The notes: generated by a model not told the origin, from the letters alone. DNA of 64,000 bases from Parvularcula oceani (GCF_000733125.1 NZ_JPHU01000016.1:1-64000), one strand, 5' to 3'; counted from the stretch's first letter, positions 18,976 through 29,398 are shown. A program made the numbers and translations.

Positions 18976-21090
18976 ATGATCCGCTTTCTCGTTTCCCTCG
19001 CCGCGCTCTTCGCGCTCTTCGCCCCTGCCGCCGCGCAGACCGGCCCCGTGGTCGAAACGGACCATGCCGCCTCGCGGCTGATCGCCGAGCGGGAGGGCGC
19101 GGTGCCCGGAGAGACCGCATGGATCGCGCTGCGCCAAGAGCTTGAGGAGCATTGGCACGTCTATTGGCGCAATCCCGGCGATTCGGGCCTGCCGCTGGAG
19201 ATCGACTGGACCCTGCCCGAGGGCTTCGAGGCGGGCGAGGTCATCTATCCGCTGCCCCACCGCCTGCCGCTGGGGCCGCTCGTCAATTACGGCCATGAGG
19301 GCGAGCCGGTCTTCCTCGTTCCGCTCAGCGTGCCCGAAACGGCGCAAGCCGGAGAGACCGCGCGGATCGTTGCGGAGGCGAACTGGCTCATCTGCGCCGA
19401 TGTCTGCGTGCCCGAACAGGCGCGGTTGACGCTGGACCTGCCGATCATGGCCGAAGAGGCGCCGCCGGCCGCCTTCGCGCAGGAAATCGGCGAGGCGCTG
19501 GCGGCGCGGCCGCGGCCTGCGCCCTTCGATGCCGCCTATGCGGCCGCCGAGGCCGGGCCGGTCCTCCGGCTCGCGGCCGATCTCGACGCGCCCGAATTCT
19601 ACCCCTTCGAGCCCGCGCTGATCGAGCCTGCCGGACGCCAGGACGTCTCGCATGACGAGGGCGCGACGCTGATCGCCTTCGATGGCGGCTTCGACTATCT
19701 CGACGCGCCGCCCGAAACGCTAGAGGGGCTCGTCGTCACCGGCAGCGGCGCGAACCGGCAGGGCTACATCGTCGAGGCGATGCGCGCAGAGGAGGGCGCC
19801 GCCTTCGCCTCGGCTCCTGCGCCCGCGCCCCTTACCGCTGGCGGAGGAGCGGGGCCGGCCCCCGCGGCCCTCGGCGCGACTTTGCTCTTCGCCTTCCTGG
19901 GCGGCTTGATCCTCAACGTCATGCCCTGCGTCTTTCCGGTGGTCTTCATGAAGGCGGCGAGCCTTGCGGGCAGCGCGGGCCATGAGCGCGCGGTCGTGCG
20001 GCGCCACGGCGTCCTCTATACGGCGGGCGTCCTCGCCACCTTCCTCGCCATCGCGGGCGTGCTGATCGCCCTGCGCGCCGGCGGCGAGCAGCTCGGCTGG
20101 GGCTTCCAGCTCCAGAATCCGGTCGTGGTCGGCCTCTTCGCCGTCATCATCCTTCTCGTGGGTCTGAACCTCGCGGGGCTCTTCGAGGTCGGCACCTCGG
20201 TCCAGGGGCTCGGGCAGGGGCTCACCCAGCGCGGAGGGAATGCGGGCGCCTTCTTCACCGGCATGCTGGCCGTCGCCGTGGCCGCGCCCTGCATCGGGCC
20301 CTTCCTCGGCGTGCCGGTGGGCTATGCGCTGGCGCAGCCCGCTATGATCGGCCTTCTCGTCTTCGCCGTGGTCGGCCTGGGGCTCGCCGCGCCCTATCTC
20401 CTCTTGTCGATCGTGCCGGTGCTGGGGCGCCTCCTGCCCAAGCCCGGGCCGTGGATGGTCACCTTCAAGCAGCTCCTCTCCTTCGCGATGTTCGGCACTC
20501 TGGTCTGGCTCGCCTGGGTCCTGAGCCTTCAGGCGGGGCCGCAGGGCGTGCTCCTCCTCGGCGTCGCGCTGGTCCTCGCCGCCTTCGCCGCCTGGGCCTT
20601 CGGGCGGTCGCAGGGCGGCAGCCGGGGCTGGCGCGTCGCGGCGCTGGCGGGGCTCGTCCTCGCTCTCCTGCCGCTGGCGCGCGTCGAGACGGTCGTGCCG
20701 CAAGCCATCGCCGCCGAGACCGATGACCGCTCCAAGCTGCCGACCGTGCCCTATGGCGAGGAGCGGCTGGCCGAGCTGCGCGCCGAAGGCGTGCCGGTCT
20801 TCGTCGACTTCACCGCCGCATGGTGCGTGACCTGCCAGGTCAACAAGCAGACCGTCCTCAACCGGCGCGAGGTGATCGACGCTTTCCATGAGCGCGGCGT
20901 GCGCTACATGGTGGCCGACTGGACGGTGCAGGATCCGGAAATCACACGCGCGCTGGAAGCGCAGGGTCGCAGCGGCGTGCCGCTCTATCTATACTATGCC
21001 CCGGGGGCGGAGGCCGCGCGCGTCCTGCCGCAAGTGCTCAGCGTGGATGGCGTGATCGGCCTGTTCGACGATCTGGAGAAAACCGCATGA
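18976..21090 (+). CDS. DsbD/ScsB-like protein-disulfide reductase
   Basis: This 704-aa protein has a signal peptide (PAAA|QT at about 21). An N-terminal periplasmic immunoglobulin-like domain carries a Cys pair in LICADVCVPEQ. Eight or so membrane helices follow, with the electron-carrying cysteines in MPCVFPV and AAPCIGPF. The C-terminal thioredoxin domain has AAWCVTCQVNK. It moves electrons from cytoplasmic thioredoxin to periplasmic proteins. ATG 18976 gives the signal peptide. It overlaps the redoxin gene by four bases (ATGA), so the redoxin is its probable partner. Confidence 0.9.
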   Translation: MIRFLVSLAALFALFAPAAAQTGPVVETDHAASRLIAEREGAVPGETAWIALRQELEEHWHVYWRNPGDSGLPLEIDWTLPEGFEAGEVIYPLPHRLPLGPLVNYGHEGEPVFLVPLSVPETAQAGETARIVAEANWLICADVCVPEQARLTLDLPIMAEEAPPAAFAQEIGEALAARPRPAPFDAAYAAAEAGPVLRLAADLDAPEFYPFEPALIEPAGRQDVSHDEGATLIAFDGGFDYLDAPPETLEGLVVTGSGANRQGYIVEAMRAEEGAAFASAPAPAPLTAGGGAGPAPAALGATLLFAFLGGLILNVMPCVFPVVFMKAASLAGSAGHERAVVRRHGVLYTAGVLATFLAIAGVLIALRAGGEQLGWGFQLQNPVVVGLFAVIILLVGLNLAGLFEVGTSVQGLGQGLTQRGGNAGAFFTGMLAVAVAAPCIGPFLGVPVGYALAQPAMIGLLVFAVVGLGLAAPYLLLSIVPVLGRLLPKPGPWMVTFKQLLSFAMFGTLVWLAWVLSLQAGPQGVLLLGVALVLAAFAAWAFGRSQGGSRGWRVAALAGLVLALLPLARVETVVPQAIAAETDDRSKLPTVPYGEERLAELRAEGVPVFVDFTAAWCVTCQVNKQTVLNRREVIDAFHERGVRYMVADWTVQDPEITRALEAQGRSGVPLYLYYAPGAEAARVLPQVLSVDGVIGLFDDLEKTA

Positions 21091-21683
21091 AGACCCTGTT
21101 CTCAGTTTTCGGCGCCGCCCTGCTTCTCGGCGGATCGGCGCTCGCCCAGCAGGTCGGCGACCCCGCCCCTGCCTTCGAGGCCGAGACGACGGCCGGCGAG
21201 ACCATCTCGCTGAGCGATTTCGAGGGCCGCAAGGTCGTCCTCGAATGGACCAATGCCGAATGCCCCTTCGTGCAGAAGCATTACGGCGCCAACAACATGC
21301 AGTCGCTGCAGAAGCGCATGACCGCGGACGGCACGGTCTGGATCACCGTGAACTCCTCCGCGCCCGGAAAGCAGGGCCATGTCACCCCCGAGGACGCCGA
21401 TCGGCTGACCGAGGAGCGCGGCGCCGCGCCGACCCATGTCGTCCTCGACGAGGACGGCGCGATCGGCCGGGCCTATGGCGCGAAGACGACGCCGCACATG
21501 TATGTCATCGATGAGGAAGGGGTCCTGCGCTATAACGGCGCCATCGACACCATTCCCTCGACGGACCAGGCGGACGTTCCGCGTGCGGAAAACTATGTCG
21601 TGGCCGCGCTCGACAGCCTCGACAGGGGGCAGGCGGTGGTCACCTCGCGCACGCAGCCCTATGGCTGCTCGGTGAAGTACTGA
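21087..21683 (+). CDS. Periplasmic thioredoxin-family (AhpC/TSA-like) protein
   Basis: This 198-aa protein has a signal peptide (ALA|QQ, about 20). Its thioredoxin fold resembles peroxiredoxins, with the family-typical motif [11 protein letters not shown], in which the single active-site Cys replaces CxxC, and a TTPHMYVID cis-Pro loop. A C-terminal Cys (YGCSVKY) could be the resolving residue. Co-translation with the DsbD-like protein suggests the latter reduces it, making a periplasmic peroxide or thiol relay. The partner is inferred. Confidence 0.85.
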   Translation: MKTLFSVFGAALLLGGSALAQQVGDPAPAFEAETTAGETISLSDFEGRKVVLEWTNAECPFVQKHYGANNMQSLQKRMTADGTVWITVNSSAPGKQGHVTPEDADRLTEERGAAPTHVVLDEDGAIGRAYGAKTTPHMYVIDEEGVLRYNGAIDTIPSTDQADVPRAENYVVAALDSLDRGQAVVTSRTQPYGCSVKY

Positions 21684-21724
21684 TCCAAAAGCCGGAGCCT
21701 CTAGGCCCCGGAGGACTGCCTCAA

Positions 21725-21753
21725 GCCCCCGCAGCCCGCTGCGGGGGCCTTTT
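21725..21753 (+). terminator. Terminator between redoxin gene and pgi
   Basis: A 10-bp stem GCCCCCGCAG / CTGCGGGGGC with CCCG loop is followed by CTTTTC. It ends 16 bases before the pgi start codon. Confidence 0.85.
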
Positions 21754-21769
21754 CACGAAGGAGAGCCCG

Positions 21770-23410
21770 ATGACCGCCCGCACCGAACTGCCCGAATGGA
21801 ATGCCCTGAAGGCCCTCGCCGGCACGGATGGCGAAAGGCATCTGCGCGATCTCTTCGCCGAGGACGAAGAGCGCTTCTCGCGCTTTTCGGGCGAGGCCGC
21901 GGGCCTCTTCGTCGACTATTCCAAGACGCGCATCACCGAGGACGTGCGCGACGCGCTCCTCGCCCTGTCGCGGGCCTGCGGCGTCGAGGCGCGGCGCGAC
22001 GCCATGTTCGGCGGGACGGCCATCAACGAGACCGAAGGCCGCGCGGTCCTCCATGTCGCCCTGCGGGCGCAGGAGGAGGGGCGTCATCTCGTGGAAGGCC
22101 GGGACGTGCTGCCCGATGTGCGGGCCGAGCTGTCCCGCATGGAAAGCTTCTGCGGCAAGATCCATTCCGGCGAGCACAAGGGCCATACCGGCAAGCCGCT
22201 CGACACGGTCGTCAATATCGGGATCGGCGGCTCGGATCTCGGCCCCGTCATGGTGACCGAGGCGCTGGCGCCCTATGCCCTGAAGGGGCGCAAGGTGCAT
22301 TTCGTCTCCAATGTCGACGGCACCCATCTGGCCGAGACGCTGCGCCGGATCGACCCGGAAACCACGCTCTTCGTCGTCGCCTCCAAGACCTTCACCACGC
22401 AGGAAACGATGACCAATGCGCACAGCGCGCGGGCCTGGTTCCTGGAGCAGGGGGCGTCCGAAGACGACGTCGCCAAGCATTTCGTCGCGCTGTCCACGAA
22501 TGAGGAGGGCGTGCGCGAATTCGGCATCGACACCTCCAACATGTTCCGCTTCTGGGACTGGGTCGGCGGGCGCTATTCCTTGTGGTCGGCCATCGGCCTG
22601 CCGATCGCGCTGCAGATCGGCTGGACGAATTTCGAGAGCCTCCTTTTGGGCGCGAGGGGAATGGACGAGCATTTCCGCACCGCGCCCGCCCAAGAGAACC
22701 TGCCTCTCCTCCTGGGGCTGATCGATGTCTGGCACCGGAGCTTCCTCGGCATGCACGCCCATGCCGTGCTGCCCTATGACCAGTACCTGCACCGGCTGGC
22801 CGCCTATCTTCAGCAGGCGGACATGGAATCGAACGGCAAGTCGGTGACGATGAACGGCACGCCCGTCTCATACCCCACCGGGGCCATCGTCTTCGGCGAA
22901 GCGGGCACGAACGGGCAGCACGCCTTCTATCAGCTGATCCATCAGGGTACGGATGTCATTCCCTGCGACTTCCTCGCGCCCGCCCGCAGCCACAACCCGC
23001 TCGGCGACCACCACGAGAAGCTGCTGGCCAATTTCCTCGCCCAGCCCGAGGCCCTGATGCGCGGGCGGACCGAGGACGAGGCGCGGGCCGAACTGATCGA
23101 GGGCGGCGCGGATGCGGCAGAGGCCGACAGGCTGGCCCCGCACAAGGCCTTTCCGGGGAACCGGCCGACCGTGAGCATCCTGACGGAGGAGATCACGCCC
23201 GCAACGCTCGGGGCGCTGATCGCGCTCTACGAGCACCGCATCTTCGTCGCGGGCGCGGTCTGGGACATCAACAGCTTCGACCAATGGGGGGTCGAGCTCG
23301 GCAAGACGCTCGCAAAGGCGATCCTGCCCGAGCTGACGGGCGGGACGGGCGGCGCGCACGACGCGTCGACGGCGGGCCTCATCGCCCGCATCAACGCTTC
23401 GCGCGGCTGA
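21770..23410 (+). CDS. pgi: Glucose-6-phosphate isomerase
   Basis: This 546-aa protein of standard length interconverts glucose-6-phosphate and fructose-6-phosphate. It shows SIS signature regions: [24 protein letters not shown] (phosphate binding), and the C-terminal [15 protein letters not shown] with the catalytic His. GAAGGAGAG precedes the ATG. Confidence 0.97.
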   Translation: MTARTELPEWNALKALAGTDGERHLRDLFAEDEERFSRFSGEAAGLFVDYSKTRITEDVRDALLALSRACGVEARRDAMFGGTAINETEGRAVLHVALRAQEEGRHLVEGRDVLPDVRAELSRMESFCGKIHSGEHKGHTGKPLDTVVNIGIGGSDLGPVMVTEALAPYALKGRKVHFVSNVDGTHLAETLRRIDPETTLFVVASKTFTTQETMTNAHSARAWFLEQGASEDDVAKHFVALSTNEEGVREFGIDTSNMFRFWDWVGGRYSLWSAIGLPIALQIGWTNFESLLLGARGMDEHFRTAPAQENLPLLLGLIDVWHRSFLGMHAHAVLPYDQYLHRLAAYLQQADMESNGKSVTMNGTPVSYPTGAIVFGEAGTNGQHAFYQLIHQGTDVIPCDFLAPARSHNPLGDHHEKLLANFLAQPEALMRGRTEDEARAELIEGGADAAEADRLAPHKAFPGNRPTVSILTEEITPATLGALIALYEHRIFVAGAVWDINSFDQWGVELGKTLAKAILPELTGGTGGAHDASTAGLIARINASRG

Positions 23411-23416
23411 GCCGGT

Positions 23417-24034
23417 TCAGCCCGCCGCCTCGCGGGCCTGGCGGCGGGCATACATGGCCGCATCGGCAGCGCTGAGCACTTCTTCCGCGCTCTTGCCGCC
23501 GTCGATCTCGCAGAGCCCGTAAGTGACCTTGAGCGGGATCGGCACGCCGTTCCACGAGCAGGCCTCCGCCTCGAACTTCTTGCCGAGGCGCGCCATCTTC
23601 AGCTCGGCGCCCTCGCGGTCGGCGAATGCGAGCAGCATGCCGAATTCGTCGCCCCCAAGGCGCCCCACGGCGTCCGTCTGGCGGATATGGGCCGTCAGGA
23701 TCGAGCCCACCTGGGTGAGGAGCTGATCGCCCGCGCAGTGTCCATGCTCGTCATTGATGCCCTTGAGGCCGTCCACGTCGAGATAGACGAGGACCGCCGC
23801 ATGGCCGTGGCGCTGGCGGGCGGCGACCGCGCGGCTGAGTTCGCGCACGAACGCCCTGCGGTTCAGCACGCTCAGCATCGGGTCCTGATCGGCGAGCACG
23901 GTGAGTTCGCGCACCCGCTTCTGCGACAGGGCCAGTTCGCGGCGCAGCGCTTCGACCTCCGCTTCCAGCCGCGCCATGGTGCCCGCGCCGGTCGTCCGCG
24001 CGAGCTTGAGCACGGGTTTCTTCGAATCGTTCAT
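23417..24034 (-). CDS. GGDEF-domain protein (probable diguanylate cyclase)
   Basis: This 205-aa protein has a short N-terminal coiled coil (about residues 17-45, LEAEVEALRRELALSQKRV). A GGDEF domain with intact RLGGDEF follows. The inhibitory site RQTD lies five residues before GGDEF, so product inhibition by c-di-GMP is expected. The coiled coil would drive dimerisation. There is no sensor domain or signal peptide. GAGGAG precedes ATG 24034. It is a single gene between pgi and purE. Confidence 0.88.
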   Translation of the reverse strand: MNDSKKPVLKLARTTGAGTMARLEAEVEALRRELALSQKRVRELTVLADQDPMLSVLNRRAFVRELSRAVAARQRHGHAAVLVYLDVDGLKGINDEHGHCAGDQLLTQVGSILTAHIRQTDAVGRLGGDEFGMLLAFADREGAELKMARLGKKFEAEACSWNGVPIPLKVTYGLCEIDGGKSAEEVLSAADAAMYARRQAREAAG

Positions 24035-24248
24035 GACCGCTCTCCTCGGTGGGTGCCTCGGGGTGCAGAGTGAGGGGGAAAATCTGCGGAAGCGTTTCGT
24101 GATCGCGCCGGTTTCGAGTCGAATCTCTCTCGAATACAGATCGAATGCGGCGCAGCCGCGGCGGGGCTGAGGGCATGGCGGTTCCGTTTGCCATGCCGAA
24201 GCTCTAGGGAGCTGTCTGCACCGCAAGAGGGGCCGCAAGGAGAGCGCA

Positions 24249-24749
24249 ATGGCCGAAGAGGGAGTTGAGGTCGCCATCATCATGGGCTCGACCTCGGACT
24301 GGCCGACGATGAAGGCCGCCGCCGACGTGCTGGACGCGCTCGGCGTGGCTCACGAGGACCTGATCGTGTCGGCGCACCGAACGCCGGAGCGCCTCTACGA
24401 GTTCGCCCGGAGTGCGCGCGACCGGGGCTTCAAGGTCGTGATCGCGGGCGCTGGCGGCGCGGCCCACCTGCCGGGCATGGTGGCCTCCCTGACGCCGCTG
24501 CCGGTCCTCGGCGTGCCCGTGCAATCCAAGGCCCTGTCCGGCCTCGACAGCCTTCTGTCCATCGCCCAGATGCCGGGCGGCGTGCCGGTCGGCACCCTCG
24601 CCATCGGCGAGGCGGGCGCGAAGAATGCGGGGCTTCTCGCAGCGGAAATCCTGGCCCTCGGCGATGCCGATCTCGCCGGACGCCTCGATGAGTGGCGCCG
24701 AGCGCAGACGGATGCGGTGGTCGACATGCCGCCGGTCGAGCCGCGATGA
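24249..24749 (+). CDS. purE: N5-carboxyaminoimidazole ribonucleotide mutase
   Basis: This 166-aa class I PurE carries the substrate-binding [19 protein letters not shown] and [11 protein letters not shown] motifs with the catalytic His of SAHRTP. It converts N5-CAIR to CAIR in purine synthesis. Its end overlaps purK by four bases (ATGA). Confidence 0.96.
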   Translation: MAEEGVEVAIIMGSTSDWPTMKAAADVLDALGVAHEDLIVSAHRTPERLYEFARSARDRGFKVVIAGAGGAAHLPGMVASLTPLPVLGVPVQSKALSGLDSLLSIAQMPGGVPVGTLAIGEAGAKNAGLLAAEILALGDADLAGRLDEWRRAQTDAVVDMPPVEPR

Positions 24750-25825
24750 GCGCCGCCCCCCTGCCGCCGGGCTCGACGCTCGGCATTGTCGGCGTCGGGC
24801 AGCTCGGACAGATGCTGGCCGTCGCGGCCGCGCGGCTCGGTTTCCGCGTGAGGACCTTCGGCCCCGATGAGGACCCCCCCGCCGCGCGCGTCGCCCAGGC
24901 CCATATGGCGGCCCCTTACGAGGACGAGGAGGCGCTGCGCCGCTTCGCGGGCTGCGTCGATGCGGCGACCTACGAGTTCGAGAACATCCCGCCGCGCAGC
25001 GTCGCGGTCCTCCAGGACCACGTGCCCGTGCGTCCCGGCGCCGAGGTTCTGGCCGTCTGCCAGGACCGGCTCGAGGAAAAGCGCTTCTTGTCCTCCCTCG
25101 GCATTCCCGTCGCGCCGCACGCGCCGGTGGATCATCCCGGCGGTGCGGCAGAGGCGCTGCGCGCGGTCGGCGGAGAGGGCATATTGAAGACCCGCCGCTT
25201 CGGCTATGACGGCAAGGGCCAGGTGCGCCTGCGCGCGGGGGACGATCCCGCCGCCGGCTTCGCCGAAGCGGGCGGCGCGCCGGCGATCATCGAGGGGTTC
25301 GTTCCCTTCGAAGCCGAGCTGAGCCAGATCGCAGCCCGCAGCGTCGATGGCGCCATCGCCTTCTACGACACGCCGCGCAACGACCATGAGAGCGGGATCC
25401 TTCGGCGCTCGACCCTGCCTTCCGGCCTGCCCGAAGAGGTGTCGGCCCAGGCGCGGGCGCTGACGGGCAAGGTGCTCGAAGCGCTCGGCTATGTCGGCGT
25501 GATGACGCTCGAATTCTTCTGGTCGCGCGATGGCGGCCTCGTCGCCAACGAGATCGCGCCGCGGGTTCACAATTCGGGGCACTGGACGCGCGAGGCCTGC
25601 GTCACCTCGCAGTTCGAGCAGCATGTGCGGGCGGTGATGGGATGGCCGCTCGGCGCGCCGGACCGCCAGCTCGATGCGGAGATGGTCAATCTGATCGGTG
25701 CCGATGCGGAAGACTGGCTGGCGCTGGCAAGCGAGCCGGGCGCGCGGATGACGCTCTACGGCAAGGCGGAGGCGCGGCCCGGCCGCAAGATGGGCCATGT
25801 CGTGCGCACGCGCCCGCGCCAGTAA
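24746..25825 (+). CDS. purK: 5-(Carboxyamino)imidazole ribonucleotide synthase
   Basis: This 359-aa ATP-grasp enzyme has the N-terminal [20 protein letters not shown], the ATP-grasp segment [14 protein letters not shown], and [15 protein letters not shown] near the end. It makes N5-CAIR from AIR, ATP and bicarbonate, feeding PurE. The start ATG 24746 overlaps purE. Confidence 0.96.
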   Translation: MSAAPLPPGSTLGIVGVGQLGQMLAVAAARLGFRVRTFGPDEDPPAARVAQAHMAAPYEDEEALRRFAGCVDAATYEFENIPPRSVAVLQDHVPVRPGAEVLAVCQDRLEEKRFLSSLGIPVAPHAPVDHPGGAAEALRAVGGEGILKTRRFGYDGKGQVRLRAGDDPAAGFAEAGGAPAIIEGFVPFEAELSQIAARSVDGAIAFYDTPRNDHESGILRRSTLPSGLPEEVSAQARALTGKVLEALGYVGVMTLEFFWSRDGGLVANEIAPRVHNSGHWTREACVTSQFEQHVRAVMGWPLGAPDRQLDAEMVNLIGADAEDWLALASEPGARMTLYGKAEARPGRKMGHVVRTRPRQ

Positions 25826-25831
25826 CGCTCC

Positions 25832-26329
25832 TCAATAGGCGAAGCGCCGCTTCGGCCTGCGCCGGAAGGGCGCGGCAAGGAGCGCGAAGAGTGCATAGAG
25901 GAGGACGAAGCCGCCGCCGGCATAGCCCGCGCCCTCCGGCGTCGTGGGCATGGCGGGCTGGTAGCTGTCCCAGGCGCTCTGCGCGATCTCGGGCCTGACC
26001 TCCCGCGCCAGGACCAGCGGCCGCATCCAGGGCTGCGCCGCGTTGAGGGCCGCCTGATGGGCCTGCAATGTGGTCAGCCGGGCGATATCGGCATTGATGC
26101 CGTCGCAGAGCGCGCCGAGCAGGCGTTCGGCCACGCTGCATTCGTCGAGGGCCCGGGTCCGGTCATAGCCGATGCGGGAGATGTTCTCGTCGAAGCGGGC
26201 GACGATGATCTCGAGCTCGGCCACGCGCCCGGCGAGGTTCTGCCGGTACTGGCCGGTGAAGGCCGGCGCCTGGCTCGCCGCCACCGCGCCTGCGATGCCC
26301 GCCAGAAGGGCCACGAAGCGTCCGAACAT
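25832..26329 (-). CDS. DUF2937 family protein
   Basis: This 165-aa protein has an N-terminal hydrophobic segment (signal or anchor), then a helical central part (RQNLAGRVAELEIIVARFDEN). A C-terminal membrane helix (about 142-156) and a basic tail (RRRPKRRFAY) follow. The pattern matches DUF2937, an alphaproteobacterial family of unknown function. It converges on purK with a six-base gap. Confidence 0.75.
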   Translation of the reverse strand: MFGRFVALLAGIAGAVAASQAPAFTGQYRQNLAGRVAELEIIVARFDENISRIGYDRTRALDECSVAERLLGALCDGINADIARLTTLQAHQAALNAAQPWMRPLVLAREVRPEIAQSAWDSYQPAMPTTPEGAGYAGGGFVLLYALFALLAAPFRRRPKRRFAY

Positions 26330-26392
26330 GGGCCTTTCCCCGATGCCGCTCGGCGCTGAGGATGCGCCCCGAGCGCCCGCGCGGCAAGCCGG

Positions 26393-27100
26393 TCAGCGAT
26401 AGGTCAGGAGGCTCTCCTCGCCGCGCCGTCCGAGGACGTCGAGGAATGCGTGCTCGTTGAAGCTCGACAGGGAGATTTTCCCCTTCGAATAGAACGCCTT
26501 GGTGATAGAGGCGTTCAGAAGCGGCTCGTAGAAGGCGTAGGCGTGGCTGCCCGGCAGGCCGAGCATGAAGGCGACGGCGGTTGCGATCGTGCCCCCCGAG
26601 GTGAAGACCGCGACCGTGCTGCCCGAGCCGTGGGCGGCGGTTACCGCTTCGAGCGCGGCGGCGACGCCCGCCGAATACTCGTCCCAGGACTGGATCTGGG
26701 GAACGTCGCATTCGGGCGAGACCCAATGCGTGAAGACCGCCCTCAGCGCCTTCTGGTAGTCGCGGCTCGTCGTCAGGCCCCGCTCCACCAGCGCCTTGAG
26801 CGCGGCGTCCTCTTCCATCAGGGCCGGCAGGAGGTGTTCGAGATGCTCGTCATTGCGCACCTCGTCGAAGCGCGGATCGACGGTGAGCGGCACGTCCTGC
26901 GCCTGCGCGCCGAGCGCGATCTCGGCGGTGCGCTTCTGCCGCGAGAGCTCGCCGCAATAGGCCGCGTCGATGCTTATGCCGTGATCGCGCAGATAGCCGC
27001 CGAGCACTCCGGCCTGCCGTTCGCCCAAGGGTGAGAGCTTGTCGTAATCGGCGGCGCCGAAGGACGCCTGTCCGTGGCGGATGAGATAGAGCGTGGCCAT
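26393..27100 (-). CDS. Histidine phosphatase family protein
   Basis: This 235-aa protein belongs to the phosphoglycerate mutase-like superfamily. It has the catalytic LIRHGQASFG at the N-terminus, a second Arg region (CGELSRQKRTAE) and a later catalytic-site segment (AVFTSGGTIA) where a Ser/Gly context replaces the usual SHG. The missing second canonical His (position of TSG) is worth noting, although several subfamilies use TSGG-like motifs. It is last in the pxp operon, nine bases after pxpC. Confidence 0.85.
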   Translation of the reverse strand: MATLYLIRHGQASFGAADYDKLSPLGERQAGVLGGYLRDHGISIDAAYCGELSRQKRTAEIALGAQAQDVPLTVDPRFDEVRNDEHLEHLLPALMEEDAALKALVERGLTTSRDYQKALRAVFTHWVSPECDVPQIQSWDEYSAGVAAALEAVTAAHGSGSTVAVFTSGGTIATAVAFMLGLPGSHAYAFYEPLLNASITKAFYSKGKISLSSFNEHAFLDVLGRRGEESLLTYR

Positions 27101-27109
27101 CCGCGCGCC

Positions 27110-28051
27110 CTAGCGGAGGGCGAAGCCCGTGCCGAGCCAGCCGCGCAGCAGCGCGGTCTTCTCGTCGAGGACGCGCACCGCGTCCTCCTCTGACCATTCG
27201 AGAAGGCGCACATCGTCGCCGGGGCGGATCTGCCCCAGAAGGTGCCGGTCGGCCCGGATCACGCGGGCCGCGCGCGGATAGCCGCCGGTCGTGCCGCAAT
27301 CGGGCAGGAGCAGGATCGGCGCGCCGCCGCCGGGGCACTGGACCGTGCCCGGAAGGGTGGCGGCGCTGTCCATCTCGGCATCCTCGGCGAGGGTGACGGT
27401 ATCGCCGTCGAGCCGCACGCCGGTCCTGTCGCTGTCCCGGCCGGCGGTCCAGCCGCTGGCGAAGAGCGCGCCCTGGCTTTCGGGGCTCAGCCGGTCCCAT
27501 TCGGGTCCCAGCGTCGCGCGCAGGGTCCAGCGGTGGAGGAAGGGCTGGCGCAGCGCCTCCGGGGTGACGCGCGCCTCGAGCGGTGCCGCAGGCCCCGTGG
27601 CGAGGCGGTCGCCTTCCTTCAGCGCCCGTCCCTCATGCCCGCCAAAGCCCGCCCGCAGGTCGGTCGAGCGGCTGCCGAATGCGGTCTGGCCTTCGAGCCC
27701 GCCCGCTATGGCGAGATAGGTCCGGCAGCCGAGCCGGGGCGGGGAGAGCGTCAGGACCTGACCGGCCTGCGCCTGAAGCGTCTCATGGTCCGGCACGGCG
27801 GTCTCGCCGAGGCGCGCCTCGCAGGGAGCCCCGGCGAGGGCGAAGGCGGTGTCCGCCAAAAAGCGCAGGGCCATGCCGCTGAGCGTGGCTTCGAGCGCGG
27901 GCGCGCCCGGCGGATTGCCGACGAGCGCATTGGCCAGCGCATGGGACAGGGGATCGGCGGGCCCGCCCGAAGCGAGGCCCTGATGGCGCAGGCCGGCTCG
28001 CGGCTCCGCCTGCACGCTGGTCTGGAGGCCGGGAGAGAGGATCTCGATCAT
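27110..28051 (-). CDS. pxpC: 5-oxoprolinase subunit C
   Basis: This 313-aa member of the biotin-dependent carboxyltransferase-like (KipA/AHS2) family has N-terminal LSPGLQTSVQ, GLASGGPADPLSHALANALVGN and LPDCGTTGGYPR motifs. With PxpA and PxpB it forms the ATP-dependent 5-oxoprolinase that opens pyroglutamate to glutamate. It overlaps pxpB by four bases. Confidence 0.92.
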   Translation of the reverse strand: MIEILSPGLQTSVQAEPRAGLRHQGLASGGPADPLSHALANALVGNPPGAPALEATLSGMALRFLADTAFALAGAPCEARLGETAVPDHETLQAQAGQVLTLSPPRLGCRTYLAIAGGLEGQTAFGSRSTDLRAGFGGHEGRALKEGDRLATGPAAPLEARVTPEALRQPFLHRWTLRATLGPEWDRLSPESQGALFASGWTAGRDSDRTGVRLDGDTVTLAEDAEMDSAATLPGTVQCPGGGAPILLLPDCGTTGGYPRAARVIRADRHLLGQIRPGDDVRLLEWSEEDAVRVLDEKTALLRGWLGTGFALR

Positions 28052-28659
28052 GAGGCTTCGAAGGATACGGTGTCGCCCGCGCGAAGGAGCGGGCCGTCCT
28101 CGCCCCAGAGTGGAACCGAGACGCGGCCGATCAGCGGCCAGCCGCCGGGGCTCTGAAGGGCATAGAGGCCGGTGCGCCCTCCCGCGAGGCCGACGCTGCC
28201 CGCGGCCACGCGCGGCCTCGGGCGGGACAGGCGCGCCGCGGGCAGGTCTCCGGCCCCGTCGAGATAGGCGAAGCCCGGCATGAAGCCGATCAGCGCGACC
28301 TTGTGGGTCGCGGCGCCGTGCCGGGCGACGACCTCGTCCTCGCTCAGCCGCAGGGTCTGCGCGACGGCTTCGAGGTCGGGTCCTGCTTCGCCGCCATAGC
28401 GGATGGCGAGGCGGTGATGGCGGGGGTCCGTTCCCTGGGTGGGCGCGGGCCGGGACAGCGCCTCGGACAGGCGGCTCATGGCCTCCTCGCGGGGCAGGCG
28501 CAGCGGATCGAAGCTGACCGTCAGGCTGGATAGCCCCGGCACGACCTCCTCGAAGAGGCCGAGCGCGCGCAGCGCCTCCGCTCGCGCGGCCAGCGACGCT
28601 GGAAGCTCGTCGAGCGCGACGGTCAGCGCATCGTCTCCGAGAGCCCGCAACTCAACCAT
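28048..28659 (-). CDS. pxpB: 5-oxoprolinase subunit B
   Basis: This 203-aa KipI/AHS1-family protein carries the diagnostic IGFMPGFAYLDG and RVAAGSVGLAGGRTGLY motifs and PGGWPLIGR. It overlaps pxpA by eight and pxpC by four bases, so the three subunits are translationally coupled. Confidence 0.93.
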   Translation of the reverse strand: MVELRALGDDALTVALDELPASLAARAEALRALGLFEEVVPGLSSLTVSFDPLRLPREEAMSRLSEALSRPAPTQGTDPRHHRLAIRYGGEAGPDLEAVAQTLRLSEDEVVARHGAATHKVALIGFMPGFAYLDGAGDLPAARLSRPRPRVAAGSVGLAGGRTGLYALQSPGGWPLIGRVSVPLWGEDGPLLRAGDTVSFEAS

Positions 28660-29398
28660 GCGGCGGCCTCACATCGACGCCTGCGGCCTTAAGCGCCGCG
28701 CGCAGGCGCCTGGCGCTCATCGCCGCGCCCCTCGTGTCGCCGTGCAGGCAGAGCGTCTTGACGTCGAGGGTCAGCGGATCACCGTCCGTCCGCAGCGGCG
28801 CGCGGGTGGCGAGGGTGACGGCCTGTGCGGCCTGCGCCGCCTCGTCCTCGATCACCGCGCCCGCTTCGGATCGCGGCGTGAGGGTTCCGTCTTCCCGATA
28901 GCGGCGGTCGGCGAAGCCCTCTCCGATGAACCGCACCCGGCCTTCGGCCATCCGCGCGAGAGGGCTGTCCGCGAGGCCGTAGAGCGGCAGGCGTTCTTCC
29001 TCGCAGAGGCGCAGGACGGCTTCGGCGAGGGCGCCGCCCTTGGCCGCATCGTTGTAGAGCGCGCCATGCGGCTTGATATGCGACAGCGCGATGCCCACGG
29101 CATCGCCCGCCGCGCGCAGCGCCGCGAGCTGTTCCTTCAGGAGCGGCAGCAGGATCTCCGGCTGGATATCCATGCTGCGCCGGCCGAACCCCTCGCGGTC
29201 GGGATAGGAGGGGTGGGCGCCGGGCAGGACGCCCGCCGCCTTCGCCGCGCCGAGCGCGGCATGCATGGTGTCCTCGTCGCCCGCATGGCCGCCGCAGGCG
29301 ATCGAGCAGCTCGTCACCTGCGAAAGGATGGCGGCGTCGAGCGCGCGGCCCTCCTCGCCCGGCAACTCGCCGAGATCGGCGTTGAGGTCGATTCTCAC
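28652..29398 (-). CDS. pxpA: 5-oxoprolinase subunit A (LamB/YcsF family)
   Basis: This 248-aa protein begins RIDLNADLGE and has SIACGGHAGD, GAHPSYPDREGFGRR and HIKPHGALYNDA, all LamB/YcsF signatures. The start is GTG 29398, because the homology starts there and GGAGGAG lies just upstream. The GTGA overlaps the stop of the DUF2842 gene. Confidence 0.93.
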   Translation of the reverse strand: MRIDLNADLGELPGEEGRALDAAILSQVTSCSIACGGHAGDEDTMHAALGAAKAAGVLPGAHPSYPDREGFGRRSMDIQPEILLPLLKEQLAALRAAGDAVGIALSHIKPHGALYNDAAKGGALAEAVLRLCEEERLPLYGLADSPLARMAEGRVRFIGEGFADRRYREDGTLTPRSEAGAVIEDEAAQAAQAVTLATRAPLRTDGDPLTLDVKTLCLHGDTRGAAMSARRLRAALKAAGVDVRPPHG

